Below, in pieces: positions 9,106-20,439 of a stretch of DNA of 64,000 nucleotides. Both the position numbers and the translations under genes were made by a program. The stretch comes from Bradyrhizobium sp. 1 (GTDB lineage: Bacteria; Pseudomonadota; Alphaproteobacteria; Rhizobiales; Xanthobacteraceae), in the NCBI RefSeq assembly GCF_023073315.1, contig NZ_JADPJH010000002.1:358900-422899 (forward strand), given 5' to 3'. Under the pieces are notes generated by a model. It made no database searches. It saw only the letters and a list, made by a program, of their open reading frames with translations, and was not told the origin of the DNA. The stretch's first letter is position 1. Every line of letters starts with the position of its first letter.

Positions 9106-10479
9106 ATGACCTCCCAGCACAGCAAGACATCGGTCGCGGCCATCTCGATCTTCGCCAGCGGCGGCATGGCGGCGGCCAAGTTCGTGGTCGGCATTGCGAT
9201 CGGCTCGCTCGCGCTGATCTCCGAAGCCCTGCACTCCTCGGTCGACCTGATCGCGACCATCATCACCTGGGCGGTGGTGCGGGTGTCCGACAAGCCGGCG
9301 GACGACGAGCACCATTACGGCCACGGCAAGCTGGAAAGCATCTCCGCGCTCGGCGTCACCGCCCTGCTTTACGTGCTGGCAGGCGGCATCCTGGTCGAAT
9401 CCTATAGCCGCCTGCGCGAGGGAACCCCGCCGCCGACCATTTCGGCCGTGCCGTTCGTGGTGCTGGTGATCGACATCGTCGTCAATCTCTGGCGCGCCCG
9501 CACGCTGCACAAGGCAGCGCGGGAAACACGGAGCCAGGCGCTGGCGGCCGACGCGCTGCATTTCGCCTCCGACGTGATGGGCTCGTTTGCCGTGATCATC
9601 GGCCTGATCCTGGCCGCGCTCGGCTTCTGGTGGGGCGACGCGGCCGCGGCCGCCGCGGTCGCCGTGATGATCGCCCTGCTCGGCCTGCGCATGGCCGGCT
9701 CGACCGTGCAGACGCTGGTCGACCGCGCCCCGGAGGGCGCACAGGAGGCGGCCACCGCCGCGATCCGCAGCGTCCCCGGCGTGATCGGCGTCGAGCGCCT
9801 GCGCGTGCGCATGGTCGGCGCCACCACCTTCATCGACACCATCGCCAAGGTGCCGCGGACTTATCCGATCGACCGGGTCGAGGAGATCAAGCGCAATGCG
9901 CAGGCGGCCGTCGACAAGGCATTCGGCGACGCCGATCTCACCTTCACCGCGGTCCCGGTCGCGCGCGACAACGAGACCGTGCGCGACCGCATCATGGTGA
10001 TCGCGCACAATTCGGGCCTCGCCATCCACCATGTCACGGTGCACGACTTGGGCGGAAAACTCATCGTCGGTATCGACCTCGAGGTCGACGCCGGGATGCG
10101 GCTCGATGCCGCCCATGACGTCGCCAACACGCTGGAGCGCAACATCCAGGAGGAGTTCGGCGAGGACGTCGAGGTCGACGTCCATATCGAGCCGCTGGAA
10201 CCGGAACTGCCGTTCGGCGTGGACGCCGCGCCGGAACGTGCGCAGACCATCGCCGCCGCGCTCACCGAATATGCCGCCGGCGGCGAGATCCACGACATCC
10301 ATAATGTGCGCGTGCGCGACACCGAGGGCGGTGAGATCGTCAACTTCCACTGCCGCGCCACGCCGTCGATGAGCGTGATCAAGGTGCACGAGCATGTCGA
10401 TGCGATCGAGCGCAGGCTGCGTCGTGCGTTCCCGAGCGTGAAGCGCGTCATCAGTCACGCCGAGCCGCCGCGCGCGTGA
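9106..10479 (+). CDS. Cation diffusion facilitator family divalent metal transporter
   Basis: 457 residues, longer than the ~300 of simple CDF proteins because of an extended C-terminal cytoplasmic part. The N-terminal half has six hydrophobic spans. The metal-site HxxxD motifs are both present: HSSVD in helix 2 and HFASD in helix 5. The loop DDEHHYGHGKLESISAL is the His/Asp-rich family signature. The C-terminal half (residue ~200 on) appears to hold two or more ferredoxin-like units, seen in the repeated pattern of TFIDTIAKVPRTYP and LIVGIDLEVDAGM. CDF carriers export Zn, Fe, Co, Cd or Mn in exchange for protons. The metal cannot be deduced here. Confidence 0.9.
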   Translation: MTSQHSKTSVAAISIFASGGMAAAKFVVGIAIGSLALISEALHSSVDLIATIITWAVVRVSDKPADDEHHYGHGKLESISALGVTALLYVLAGGILVESYSRLREGTPPPTISAVPFVVLVIDIVVNLWRARTLHKAARETRSQALAADALHFASDVMGSFAVIIGLILAALGFWWGDAAAAAAVAVMIALLGLRMAGSTVQTLVDRAPEGAQEAATAAIRSVPGVIGVERLRVRMVGATTFIDTIAKVPRTYPIDRVEEIKRNAQAAVDKAFGDADLTFTAVPVARDNETVRDRIMVIAHNSGLAIHHVTVHDLGGKLIVGIDLEVDAGMRLDAAHDVANTLERNIQEEFGEDVEVDVHIEPLEPELPFGVDAAPERAQTIAAALTEYAAGGEIHDIHNVRVRDTEGGEIVNFHCRATPSMSVIKVHEHVDAIERRLRRAFPSVKRVISHAEPPRA

Positions 10480-10494
10480 TGCAGAATGTGCGGG

Positions 10495-10643
10495 GAGTCA
10501 CGCGTTCTCGTTTCGGACTCATCGCTCACGTCGATTTACGGACGCGAGAGGCGCGAACTCTCCATTGGATAAGAATTATTCCGCGTTAACGATTCATTGA
10601 CTCTCGACAGCCCGCGCAAAGTGGATTCAAATCGCTTTGATTC
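10495..10643. promoter_or_regulatory. Cluster of six GANTC (CcrM) sites upstream of the histidine kinase gene
   Basis: GANTC occurs at 10495, 10516, 10591, 10599, 10624 and 10639, six sites in 149 bp, just upstream of the ATG at 10703. GANTC is the target of the alphaproteobacterial cell-cycle methylase CcrM. A TTAAC run, resembling half of a CtrA site, touches the third copy at 10586-10590. The density is far above chance, but a function in transcription is inferred. Confidence 0.55.
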
Positions 10644-10702
10644 GAAAGCGACGTGGGGCTGCTTTCGAAATTCGTCGTACAGGTTTTCAGGGGGCCTAAG
10701 GC

Positions 10703-13033
<2,331 letters not shown>

Positions 13034-13034
13034 A

Positions 13035-13081
13035 GCATGATCCGGAAAAGTGCGAAGCGGTTTTCCGAAAAGATCATGCGC
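13035..13081. repeat. Dispersed repeat with inverted arms (GCATGATCCGGAAAAGTG type)
   Basis: The arms GCATGATC..GGAAAA and TTTTCC..GATCATGC surround GTGCGAAGCGG. It begins just after the kinase stop codon. This short element looks like a common Bradyrhizobium repeat. Confidence 0.6.
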
Positions 13082-13091
13082 AAACAACAAC

Positions 13092-13134
13092 CTAAAGCGC
13101 GATGACGATTCATCCCAATCTCATCGCGCTTTAG
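13092..13134. repeat. Perfect 14-bp inverted repeat
   Basis: CTAAAGCGCGATGA and TCATCGCGCTTTAG are exact inverse complements separated by 15 bp. A hairpin from it could end or stabilise the kinase mRNA; there is no T-run, so a terminator role is only possible. Confidence 0.7.
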
Positions 13135-13179
13135 CGTGGAATGGGCTTAGGTTGAATCACGCGGCCGCGAACTCGGTGC

Positions 13180-13302
13180 ACCTCTCCCGCTTGCGGGAGA
13201 GGTCGGCGCAACGCGCCGGGTGAGGGTTCTCTCCTCTTGGGGGTTCTCGATTGCGGAGATACCCTCTCCCCAGCCCTCCCCCGCAAGCGGGGGAGGGAGC
13301 AC
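13180..13302. repeat. Composite GC-rich intergenic repeat
   Basis: It contains CTCTCCCGCTTGCGGGAGAG, an almost perfect hairpin, and near its far end CCTCCCCCGCAAGCGGGGGAGG, another. Together with the two repeats before it, this fills the 310-bp space between the kinase and the LysR gene; I see no gene there. Confidence 0.6.
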
Positions 13303-13343
13303 ACCTCCCTCGTTGCGGCATTCGAACCTGATCTCACCATGCC

Positions 13344-14237
13344 CTACGATTGCAACGACGGCGCGACCTCGCGCGCGACGTTGACCAGCGCCGCGATCAG
13401 CGGCGTCATCGGGTCGCGCTGCGGGATCACCAGGCCGATGCTGTAATTGACATCGGGATCGGTGATCGGGATCGAGCGCACCGTGTCGGACAGGCCGAGC
13501 GTCTCGGCGAGCTTTGCCGGCATCACGCTCGCCCAGCGCCCGGTCTTCACATGCGTGAACAGCACCAGCAGCGAGTTCGAGGTCAGGGTCGGCGTCGCCT
13601 CCGCGCCGACCGAGCGCAGTGCGCGGTCGATGATGCGGCGGTTCTGCATGTCGGGCGTGAGCAGGCACAGCGGCACCTCGCCGACTTCCTTCCACGTCAC
13701 CGTCTCGCGGTCGCCGAACATTCCATCCGGCGCAGTCAGCAGGCGATAGCTCTCGTTGTAGAGCGGAATGGTCCGCACCTTGCCGATCGGCTCGTTCTCG
13801 ATATAGGTCAGCCCCGCATCGACCTCGAGATTTTCGAGCAGCCCCAGCACCTCCGATGAGGTCGTTGAGCGAATGCTGAAACGCACCTCGGGATGCCTGG
13901 CGCGGAATGGCGTCGTCAGTTGGGCAACCATGCCGAGCACGGTCGGAATCGCCGCGATGCGGATCTCGCCAGAGAGCTGATGCTTCAGCCCGTTGATCTC
14001 GTCGCGCATGGCGCGCGCGTCGCCCACGATCCGCCGCGCCCAGTCAAGCGCCCGCTCGCCCTCGGGGGTAAAACCCTGGAACCGGGATCCACGCTGGACC
14101 AGCATCACGCCGAGGATCTCCTCGAGCTGCTTCAGCCCGGTCGACATGGTCGGCTGGGTCACGCCGCAAGCCTCTGCCGCGCGACCAAAGTGCCGCTCCT
14201 TTGCCAGGGCCAGCAGCAGTTCAAGCTTGTCGAGCAA
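13344..14237 (-). CDS. LysR-family regulator divergent from the formate dehydrogenase operon
   Basis: 297 residues. The N-terminal winged helix-turn-helix has LALAKERHFGRAAEACGVTQPTMS and GLKQLEEILGVMLVQRG, the LysR signature. The remainder is the periplasmic-binding-protein-like effector domain. It is transcribed away from fdsG across a 224-bp intergenic region, the usual layout of a LysR activator and its target. In other bacteria a LysR protein (FdsR) next to fdsGBACD controls the operon in response to formate. The same role is inferred here from position. Confidence 0.85.
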   Translation of the reverse strand: MLDKLELLLALAKERHFGRAAEACGVTQPTMSTGLKQLEEILGVMLVQRGSRFQGFTPEGERALDWARRIVGDARAMRDEINGLKHQLSGEIRIAAIPTVLGMVAQLTTPFRARHPEVRFSIRSTTSSEVLGLLENLEVDAGLTYIENEPIGKVRTIPLYNESYRLLTAPDGMFGDRETVTWKEVGEVPLCLLTPDMQNRRIIDRALRSVGAEATPTLTSNSLLVLFTHVKTGRWASVMPAKLAETLGLSDTVRSIPITDPDVNYSIGLVIPQRDPMTPLIAALVNVAREVAPSLQS

Positions 14238-14461
14238 CTGGACGTCCCCTCGGATGATGTGGTGGCATACAAGCTAGCACGGCAGGTCGTTACCAACACG
14301 GAAAAACCGGCAAGAGGAACGCGGTTAATGGCATTTCCGTATCGGTCGATTGCGTTTCCGGATCGATCTGAATTCGCAATCGCAGCATGAGACAGCTTTA
14401 TTGATCTTCGAACGATTCCAAATAGTTTGCGAGGAAGGGACGCTCAATCTGAGAACGAAGA

Positions 14462-14950
14462 ATGACAGCGGTTTACGAGCCTTCATACGAGCCTTGGAAC
14501 GAGACGCGTGGCGCCGAGATCATCGCCGAACATGGCAAGCAAGAAGGCGCGACGCTCGTCATCCTGCACGCGCTTCAAGAGGCGTTCGGCTACGTGCCGG
14601 AAGCGGCGATTCCGATGGTGGCGCAAGCGCTGAATCTGTCCCGCGCCGAGGTGCACGGCGTGTTCACGTTCTATCATGATTTCAGGCACAAGCCGGCCGG
14701 CCGTCATGTGCTGAAGCTGTGCCGCGCGGAGGCCTGTCAGGCTGCGGGCGGCGATGCGCTGGCTGCGCGCGCGGAAGCGAGGCTCGGCGTTTCGCTTGGA
14801 AATACGACGGCCGATGATCGCGTGACGCTGGAGCCGATCTACTGTCTCGGCCTGTGCGCGACCGCGCCTTCCGCGATGCTCGACGGCCGCCTCATTGGCC
14901 GGCTCGACGAGAAGCGCCTCGATGCACTGGTTGCGGAGGCCCAGCGATGA
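14462..14950 (+). CDS. fdsG: NAD-dependent formate dehydrogenase gamma subunit (NuoE-like)
   Basis: 162 residues. A thioredoxin-like [2Fe-2S] protein homologous to NuoE. The four cluster cysteines are visible as LCRAEACQAAGG (two Cys, five residues apart) and PIYCLGLCATAP (two Cys, four apart). VILHALQEAFGYVPEAAI is the family's N-terminal helix. The subunit passes electrons within the soluble FdsABG complex, which oxidises formate to CO2 with NAD+ as acceptor. Its stop overlaps the fdsB start by 4 bp. First gene of the operon, with 224 bp of regulatory space before it. Confidence 0.93.
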   Translation: MTAVYEPSYEPWNETRGAEIIAEHGKQEGATLVILHALQEAFGYVPEAAIPMVAQALNLSRAEVHGVFTFYHDFRHKPAGRHVLKLCRAEACQAAGGDALAARAEARLGVSLGNTTADDRVTLEPIYCLGLCATAPSAMLDGRLIGRLDEKRLDALVAEAQR

Positions 14951-16503
14951 GCATGCGTCTATTCGTCTCGCGTGATGCGGGTGCCGTGGCCGTTGGCGCC
15001 GACGAGGTTGCGCTGGCGCTGGAAGCGGCTGCAGCCAAGCGCGGCGTTGCCATCGAGATCGTCAGGACCGGCTCGCGCGGCCTATACTGGCTGGAGCCGC
15101 TGGTCGAGTTCGCGACGCCGCAGGGCCGGATCGCCTTCGGCCCCGTCACCGAGAGCGATGTGCCCTCGCTGCTCGACGCGCTCGCCAGCAACACGCCGCA
15201 TCTGCTGCGGCTGGGCGCGACCGAAGAGATCCCCTGGCTGAAGCGCCAGACCCGCCTCACCTTCGCCCGCTGCGGCGTGATCGATCCGCGCTCGCTCGAC
15301 GACTACCGCGCCCATGGCGGCTACAAGGGTTTTGAGCGCGCGCTGTCGCTCGGCCCCGATGCGATCCTCACCGAGGTCACTGCATCCGGCCTGCGCGGCC
15401 GCGGGGGCGCGGGCTTCCCGACCGGCATCAAGTGGAAGACGGTCGCGCAAACCAGCGCGAACCGCAAATTCATCGTCTGCAACGCCGACGAAGGCGACAG
15501 CGGCACCTTCGCCGACCGCATGATCATGGAAGGCGATCCCTTCCTGGTGATCGAGGGCATGACGACATCAGGCATCACCGTCGGCGCCACCAAGGGCTAC
15601 ATCTACATCCGCAGCGAATATCCGCACGCGGTCGAGGCGATGAATGCCGCCATCATTGCGGCGAGGCGCGGCGGCTATCTCGGCGACAAGATCGGCGGAT
15701 CGACGTACAGCTTCGATATGGAAGTGCGCGTCGGTGCCGGCGCTTATGTGTGCGGCGAGGAGACCTCGCTGCTGGAGAGCCTCGAAGGCCGCCGCGGCCT
15801 GGTGCGCGCCAAGCCGCCGCTGCCCGCGCATCGCGGCCTGTTCGGCAAGCCGACCGTCATCAACAACGTGCTGTCGTTCGCGGCCATCCCCTTCATCCTT
15901 GCCGAAGGCGCCAAGGCCTATGCCGATTTCGGCATGGGCCGCTCGCGCGGCACGATGCCGATCCAGCTCGCCGGCAACATCCGTCATGGCGGCCTGTTCG
16001 AGACCGCGTTCGGCGTTACGCTCGGCGAGCTCGTGGACGACATCGGCGGCGGCACCTTCACGGGCCGCCCGGTTCGCGCGGTTCAGGTGGGCGGCCCCTT
16101 GGGCGCCTACTTCCCCCGCGCGCTGTTCGAAACCCCGTTCGACTACGAGGCCTTTGCCGCGCGCGACGGCCTGATCGGCCATGGCGGTATCGTCGTGTTC
16201 GACGACAGCGTCGACATGCGCAGGCAGGCGCGCTTCGCGATGGAATTCTGCGCCATCGAATCCTGCGGCAAGTGCACGCCCTGCCGGATCGGCTCGACCC
16301 GCGGCGTCGAGACCATCGAGAAAATCATCAACGGCGAGCGCGTCAGCGAAAACCTCGCGCTCGTCGAAGACCTCTGCAACACCATGAAATTCGGCTCGCT
16401 CTGCGCACTCGGCGGCTTCACGCCCTACCCCGTGCTCAGCGCATTGAAGCATTTCCGGGAGGATTTCATCCCGGCCCCGACCACGCTTCAGGCCGCGGAA
16501 TAG
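14947..16503 (+). CDS. fdsB: NAD-dependent formate dehydrogenase beta subunit (NuoF-like, FMN/NAD-binding)
   Basis: 518 residues. The N-terminal ~110 residues are a thioredoxin-like extension typical of FdsB. The NuoF-like core follows, with GLRGRGGAGFPTGIKW for NAD/FMN binding, CNADEGDSGTFADR, and GAGAYVCGEETSLLESLEG. The C-terminal [4Fe-4S] ligands are in ESCGKCTPCRIGS with a later Cys in GSLCALGG. This subunit holds FMN and reduces NAD+. The start at 14947 (ATGA overlap with fdsG) is preferred to the open frame that runs further upstream. Overlap with fdsG implies translational coupling. Confidence 0.95.
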   Translation: MSMRLFVSRDAGAVAVGADEVALALEAAAAKRGVAIEIVRTGSRGLYWLEPLVEFATPQGRIAFGPVTESDVPSLLDALASNTPHLLRLGATEEIPWLKRQTRLTFARCGVIDPRSLDDYRAHGGYKGFERALSLGPDAILTEVTASGLRGRGGAGFPTGIKWKTVAQTSANRKFIVCNADEGDSGTFADRMIMEGDPFLVIEGMTTSGITVGATKGYIYIRSEYPHAVEAMNAAIIAARRGGYLGDKIGGSTYSFDMEVRVGAGAYVCGEETSLLESLEGRRGLVRAKPPLPAHRGLFGKPTVINNVLSFAAIPFILAEGAKAYADFGMGRSRGTMPIQLAGNIRHGGLFETAFGVTLGELVDDIGGGTFTGRPVRAVQVGGPLGAYFPRALFETPFDYEAFAARDGLIGHGGIVVFDDSVDMRRQARFAMEFCAIESCGKCTPCRIGSTRGVETIEKIINGERVSENLALVEDLCNTMKFGSLCALGGFTPYPVLSALKHFREDFIPAPTTLQAAE

Positions 16504-16513
16504 GAGAACAACG

Positions 16514-19387
16514 ATGTCTCTGATCGAAGAAATCGACTTCGGCACGCCGCGTTCGAAATCGGAAACGATGGTGACGCTGACCATCGACGGCAACGAGGTC
16601 ACGGTGCCCGAGGGCACCTCGATCATGCGGGCCGCGATGGATGCCGGCCACCAGATCCCGAAGCTCTGCGCGACCGACATGGTCGACGCGTTCGGCTCCT
16701 GCCGGCTCTGCGTCGTCGAGATCGAGGGCCGCGCCGGCACGCCGGCCTCCTGCACCACGCCGGTGATGAACGGTCTCGTCGTGCACACCCAGAACGAGCG
16801 GCTGAAGAAGCTGCGCAAGGGCGTGATGGAGCTCTACATCTCCGACCATCCGCTCGACTGCCTCACCTGCGGCGCCAACGGCGACTGCGAGTTGCAGGAC
16901 ATGGCCGGCGCCGTCGGCCTGCGCGACGTGCGCTACGGCTATGAGGGCGAGAACCACGTCTTCGCAAAATCCCATGGCGAGATCAACGCCGCCTGGATGC
17001 CGAAGGACGAGTCCAACCCCTATTTTACCTATGATCCCTCCAAGTGCATCGTCTGCTCGCGCTGCGTCCGCGCCTGCGAGGAGGTGCAAGGGACCTTCGC
17101 GCTGACCATCTCGGGCCGCGGCTTCGACAGCCGCGTCTCGCCCGGCATGAGCGAGAGCTTCCTCGGCTCCGAATGCGTCTCCTGCGGCGCCTGCGTGCAG
17201 GCCTGCCCGACCGCGACGCTGACGGAGAAATCCGTGATCGAGATCGGCCAGCCCGAGCACTCCGTCGTCACCACCTGCGCCTATTGCGGCGTCGGCTGCA
17301 CCTTCAAGGCCGAGATGCGCGGCGAGGAAGTCGTGCGCATGGTGCCCTACAAGGACGGCAAGGCCAATCGCGGCCATTCCTGCGTCAAGGGTCGCTTCGC
17401 CTGGGGCTACACCAACCACAAGGAACGCATCCTCAATCCGATGATCCGCGACCGGATCGAGGATCCCTGGCGCGAGGTGTCGTGGGATGAGGCGTTCTCG
17501 TTTGCCGCCGCGAAGATGCGCGGCATCCAGACAAAATACGGCCGCGACGCCATCGGCGGCATCACCTCCTCCCGCTGCACCAACGAAGAAACCTATCTGG
17601 TGCAGAAGCTGATCCGCGCCGGCTTCGGCAACAACAATGTCGACACCTGCGCTCGCGTCTGCCACTCGCCGACCGGCTATGGCCTGTCGCAGACCTTCGG
17701 CACCTCGGCCGGCACGCAGGATTTCGACTCGGTCGAAGATACCGACGTCGCCGTCATCATCGGCGCCAATCCGGCCTCGGCTCACCCGGTGTTCGCATCG
17801 CGGCTGAAGAAGCGGCTGCGCCAAGGCGCAAAACTGATCGTGATCGATCCGCGCCGCACCGAGATGGTGGAATCGCCGCACGTGAAGGCGCTGCATCTGC
17901 CGCTGATGCCCGGCACCAACGTCGCCGTCGTCACCGCGCTGGCGCATGTCATCGTCACCGAGGGACTCGCCGACGAAGCCTTTATCCGCGAGCGCTGCGA
18001 CTGGAGCGAGTTCGAGGAATGGGCCGCCTTCGTCGCCCAGCCCAAGCACAGCCCGGAAGCGACCGCGATCCTGACCGGCGTCGATCCGAAGGATCTGCGC
18101 GAAGCGGCCCGCATCTACGCGACCGGCGGCAACGGCGCGATCTATTACGGCCTCGGCGTCACCGAGCACAGCCAGGGTTCGACCACGGTGATCGCGATCG
18201 CCAACCTCGCAATGGTCACGGGCAATATCGGCCGTCCCGGCGTCGGCGTGAACCCGCTGCGCGGCCAGAACAACGTGCAGGGCTCTTGCGACATGGGCTC
18301 GTTCCCGCACGAGCTGCCGGGCTATCGCCACATCTCGGGCGAGGCCGTGCGCGACCAGTTCGAGGCGCTGTGGAACGTCAAGCTCAACCCGGAGCCGGGC
18401 TTGCGCATTCCCAACATGTTCGACGCCGCGATCGAAGGCACGTTCATGGGCATCTACGTGCAGGGCGAGGACATCCTGCAATCCGATCCCAACACCAAGC
18501 ATGTGGTGGCGGCGCTGTCGGCGATGGAATGCGTGATCGTTCACGACCTCTTCCTGAACGAGACCGCCAACTACGCCCATGTCTTCCTGCCCGGCTCGAG
18601 CTTCCTCGAGAAGGACGGCACCTTCACCAACGCCGAACGCCGCATCCAGCGCGTGCGCAAGGTGATGACGCCGAAGAACGGCATGGCCGACTGGGAGGTC
18701 ACCATCGGCCTTGCCAAGGCGATGGGCTTCGAGATGAAGTACAGCCACCCGTCCGAGATCATGGACGAGATCGCGGCGCTGACGCCGACTTTCACCGGTG
18801 TTTCCTACGCCAAGCTCGACGAACTCGGCTCGGTGCAATGGCCCTGCAACGAGAAGGCGCCGGAGGGCACGCCGGTGATGCACATCGGCGGCTTCGTCCG
18901 CGGCAAGGGCAAGTTCATCGTCACCGAATATGTCGCGACCGACGAGCGCACCGGTCCCCGTTTCCCGCTGCTGCTCACCACGGGCCGCATCCTCAGCCAG
19001 TACAATGTCGGCGCGCAGACAAGGCGCACCGAGAACGTGGTCTGGCATGCCGAGGACCGGCTGGAGATCCATCCGCACGATGCCGAGCAGCGCGGCGTGC
19101 GCGACGGCGATTGGGTGCGGCTGAAGAGCCGCGCCGGCGAGACCACGCTGCGCGCGGAGATCACCGACCGCGTGTCGCCGGGCGTCGTCTACACCACCTT
19201 CCATCATCCGGACACACAGGCCAACGTGATCACGACCGAATATTCGGACTGGGCCACCAATTGTCCCGAATACAAGGTCACGGCGGTGCAGATCTCGCCG
19301 TCGAACGGTCCGTCCGACTGGCAGAAGTCCTATGACGAGCAGGCGCGGCATTCCCGCCGCATCGCGCCGGCCGAGGCTGCGGAGTAA
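16514..19387 (+). CDS. fdsA: NAD-dependent formate dehydrogenase alpha subunit (Mo-bisPGD catalytic subunit)
   Basis: 957 residues, family-typical length. Cofactor sites in order: an N-terminal ferredoxin-like [2Fe-2S] domain (GSCRLCVVEI), a His-Cys3 [4Fe-4S] site (DHPLDCLTCGANGDCELQD), two ferredoxin clusters (CIVCSRCVRACEE; CVSCGACVQACP), another [4Fe-4S] site (CAYCGVGC), and then the molybdopterin domains. The catalytic Cys-His pair is in TCARVCHSPTGYG (Cys383-His384), matching the molybdenum-ligating Cys of formate dehydrogenases; the Cys is TGC, not selenocysteine. The C-terminal molybdopterin dinucleotide-binding fold contains LLLTTGRILSQYNVGAQTRR. It oxidises formate in the cytoplasm and feeds electrons to FdsG/FdsB. 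Confidence 0.96.
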   Translation: MSLIEEIDFGTPRSKSETMVTLTIDGNEVTVPEGTSIMRAAMDAGHQIPKLCATDMVDAFGSCRLCVVEIEGRAGTPASCTTPVMNGLVVHTQNERLKKLRKGVMELYISDHPLDCLTCGANGDCELQDMAGAVGLRDVRYGYEGENHVFAKSHGEINAAWMPKDESNPYFTYDPSKCIVCSRCVRACEEVQGTFALTISGRGFDSRVSPGMSESFLGSECVSCGACVQACPTATLTEKSVIEIGQPEHSVVTTCAYCGVGCTFKAEMRGEEVVRMVPYKDGKANRGHSCVKGRFAWGYTNHKERILNPMIRDRIEDPWREVSWDEAFSFAAAKMRGIQTKYGRDAIGGITSSRCTNEETYLVQKLIRAGFGNNNVDTCARVCHSPTGYGLSQTFGTSAGTQDFDSVEDTDVAVIIGANPASAHPVFASRLKKRLRQGAKLIVIDPRRTEMVESPHVKALHLPLMPGTNVAVVTALAHVIVTEGLADEAFIRERCDWSEFEEWAAFVAQPKHSPEATAILTGVDPKDLREAARIYATGGNGAIYYGLGVTEHSQGSTTVIAIANLAMVTGNIGRPGVGVNPLRGQNNVQGSCDMGSFPHELPGYRHISGEAVRDQFEALWNVKLNPEPGLRIPNMFDAAIEGTFMGIYVQGEDILQSDPNTKHVVAALSAMECVIVHDLFLNETANYAHVFLPGSSFLEKDGTFTNAERRIQRVRKVMTPKNGMADWEVTIGLAKAMGFEMKYSHPSEIMDEIAALTPTFTGVSYAKLDELGSVQWPCNEKAPEGTPVMHIGGFVRGKGKFIVTEYVATDERTGPRFPLLLTTGRILSQYNVGAQTRRTENVVWHAEDRLEIHPHDAEQRGVRDGDWVRLKSRAGETTLRAEITDRVSPGVVYTTFHHPDTQANVITTEYSDWATNCPEYKVTAVQISPSNGPSDWQKSYDEQARHSRRIAPAEAAE

Positions 19388-19391
19388 CGGC

Positions 19392-20222
19392 ATGCACGTG
19401 CCGGTCCAGGCCATCGACCGCGAAATCTGGCGCGATGGTGTCGCGTCTGAAGGGACGCGGCTGATACCCGAGGAGACGCCGCTGGCGCTGACCTATAATG
19501 GCGGCACCTATGCCGTCATGATGGGGACGCCGCAGAACCTGGAAGATTTCGCCGTCGGCTTCAGCCTGGACGAAGGCATCATCAAATCGGTCGATGACAT
19601 CAAGTCGCTCGAGGTGGTCCGCCTCGACGACGGCATCGAGCTGCGCATGTGGCTTGCGTCAGAGGATGGCGCGCGCATCAGCGAGCGCCGCCGCCACATC
19701 GCCGGCCCGACCGGCTGCGGTATTTGCGGCATCGATTCGATTGCGGAGGCAATTCGGCCCGCAGCCGTGGTGCCGCAAGGAACCAGCTTCACGCCGCAGC
19801 AAATCATGACCGCGATGCAGGCGATCGCGCCGCTGCAAGCGATCAACATGCAGACCCGCGCGGTCCATGCCGCCGCCTTCTGGTCGCCGTCGAGCGGCAT
19901 TGCCGCTTTACGCGAAGACGTCGGCCGCCACAACGCGCTCGACAAGCTTGCCGGTTCGCTGGCGCGCAGCCGGACGAACGCAAGCGGCGGCATGGTGCTG
20001 CTGACCAGCCGCGTCTCGGTCGAGATGGTGCAGAAGACGGCCGCCATCGGCGCGCCGGTGCTGGTCGCGGTCTCCGCCCCCACCGCGCTCGCGGTCCGCA
20101 CTGCGGAGGCCGCCGGCATCACGCTGATCGCGATTGCCCGCAGCGACGGGTTTGAAGTGTTCACGCACCAGGGCCGCGTCACGGCTCTTCGTGCCCGGGA
20201 GATCATCGATGTCGTCGCCTGA
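19392..20222 (+). CDS. fdsC: Formate dehydrogenase sulfurtransferase accessory protein (FdsC/FdhD)
   Basis: 276 residues. The FdhD family transfers sulfur from a cysteine desulfurase to the molybdenum cofactor before its insertion. The flexible-loop CxxC pair is visible in GPTGCGICGIDS. Other conserved blocks are NLEDFAVGFSLDEGII, TRAVHAAAFW and EDVGRHNALDKLAG. The ATG at 19392, 4 bp after the fdsA stop, starts MHVPVQAIDREIWRDG; an upstream in-frame start would lie within fdsA. Its 3' end overlaps fdsD by 14 bp. Known as fdsC in the fdsGBACD operons of Rhodobacter and Cupriavidus. Confidence 0.93.
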   Translation: MHVPVQAIDREIWRDGVASEGTRLIPEETPLALTYNGGTYAVMMGTPQNLEDFAVGFSLDEGIIKSVDDIKSLEVVRLDDGIELRMWLASEDGARISERRRHIAGPTGCGICGIDSIAEAIRPAAVVPQGTSFTPQQIMTAMQAIAPLQAINMQTRAVHAAAFWSPSSGIAALREDVGRHNALDKLAGSLARSRTNASGGMVLLTSRVSVEMVQKTAAIGAPVLVAVSAPTALAVRTAEAAGITLIAIARSDGFEVFTHQGRVTALRAREIIDVVA

Positions 20223-20439
20223 CCGCCTCGTCTACATGGCCAACCAGATCGGCACGTTCTTCCGCAGCCAGGGCCACGACAAGGCCGTGCCGGGGATCGC
20301 CGATCACATCAAGAAATTCTGGGATCCCCGGATGAAGCGCGCAATCTTCGCGCATCTCGATGCAGGCGGCACGGGTCTGGAGCCGAACGTGCTCGAGGCC
20401 CTCACCTCGCTGAAGCAGAGCCTTCCAGCAGCGTCCTAA
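20209..20439 (+). CDS. fdsD: Formate dehydrogenase delta subunit
   Basis: 76 residues, the usual small size. LVYMANQIGTFFRSQGHD and IADHIKKFWDPRMK are the FdsD family pattern. The protein is needed for assembly or stability of the FdsABG complex and accompanies it in purified enzymes. It closes the fdsGBACD operon. Its last 38 bp overlap the 3' end of convergent glnE, so no terminator can sit between the two genes. Confidence 0.9.
   Translation: MSSPDRLVYMANQIGTFFRSQGHDKAVPGIADHIKKFWDPRMKRAIFAHLDAGGTGLEPNVLEALTSLKQSLPAAS

Noticed and set aside
14262..14290. A sigma-54-like site (TGGCAT...GC) before fdsG
   Set aside because: The GG and GC dinucleotides are not 10 bp apart and the -12 box does not match TTGC.
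16466..19414. A 982-codon open frame on the minus strand across fdsA
   Set aside because: It is antisense to a gene with intact Fe-S and molybdenum motifs. Long antisense frames are common in GC-rich codon-biased genes, and its product is low-complexity Arg/His/Asp-rich.
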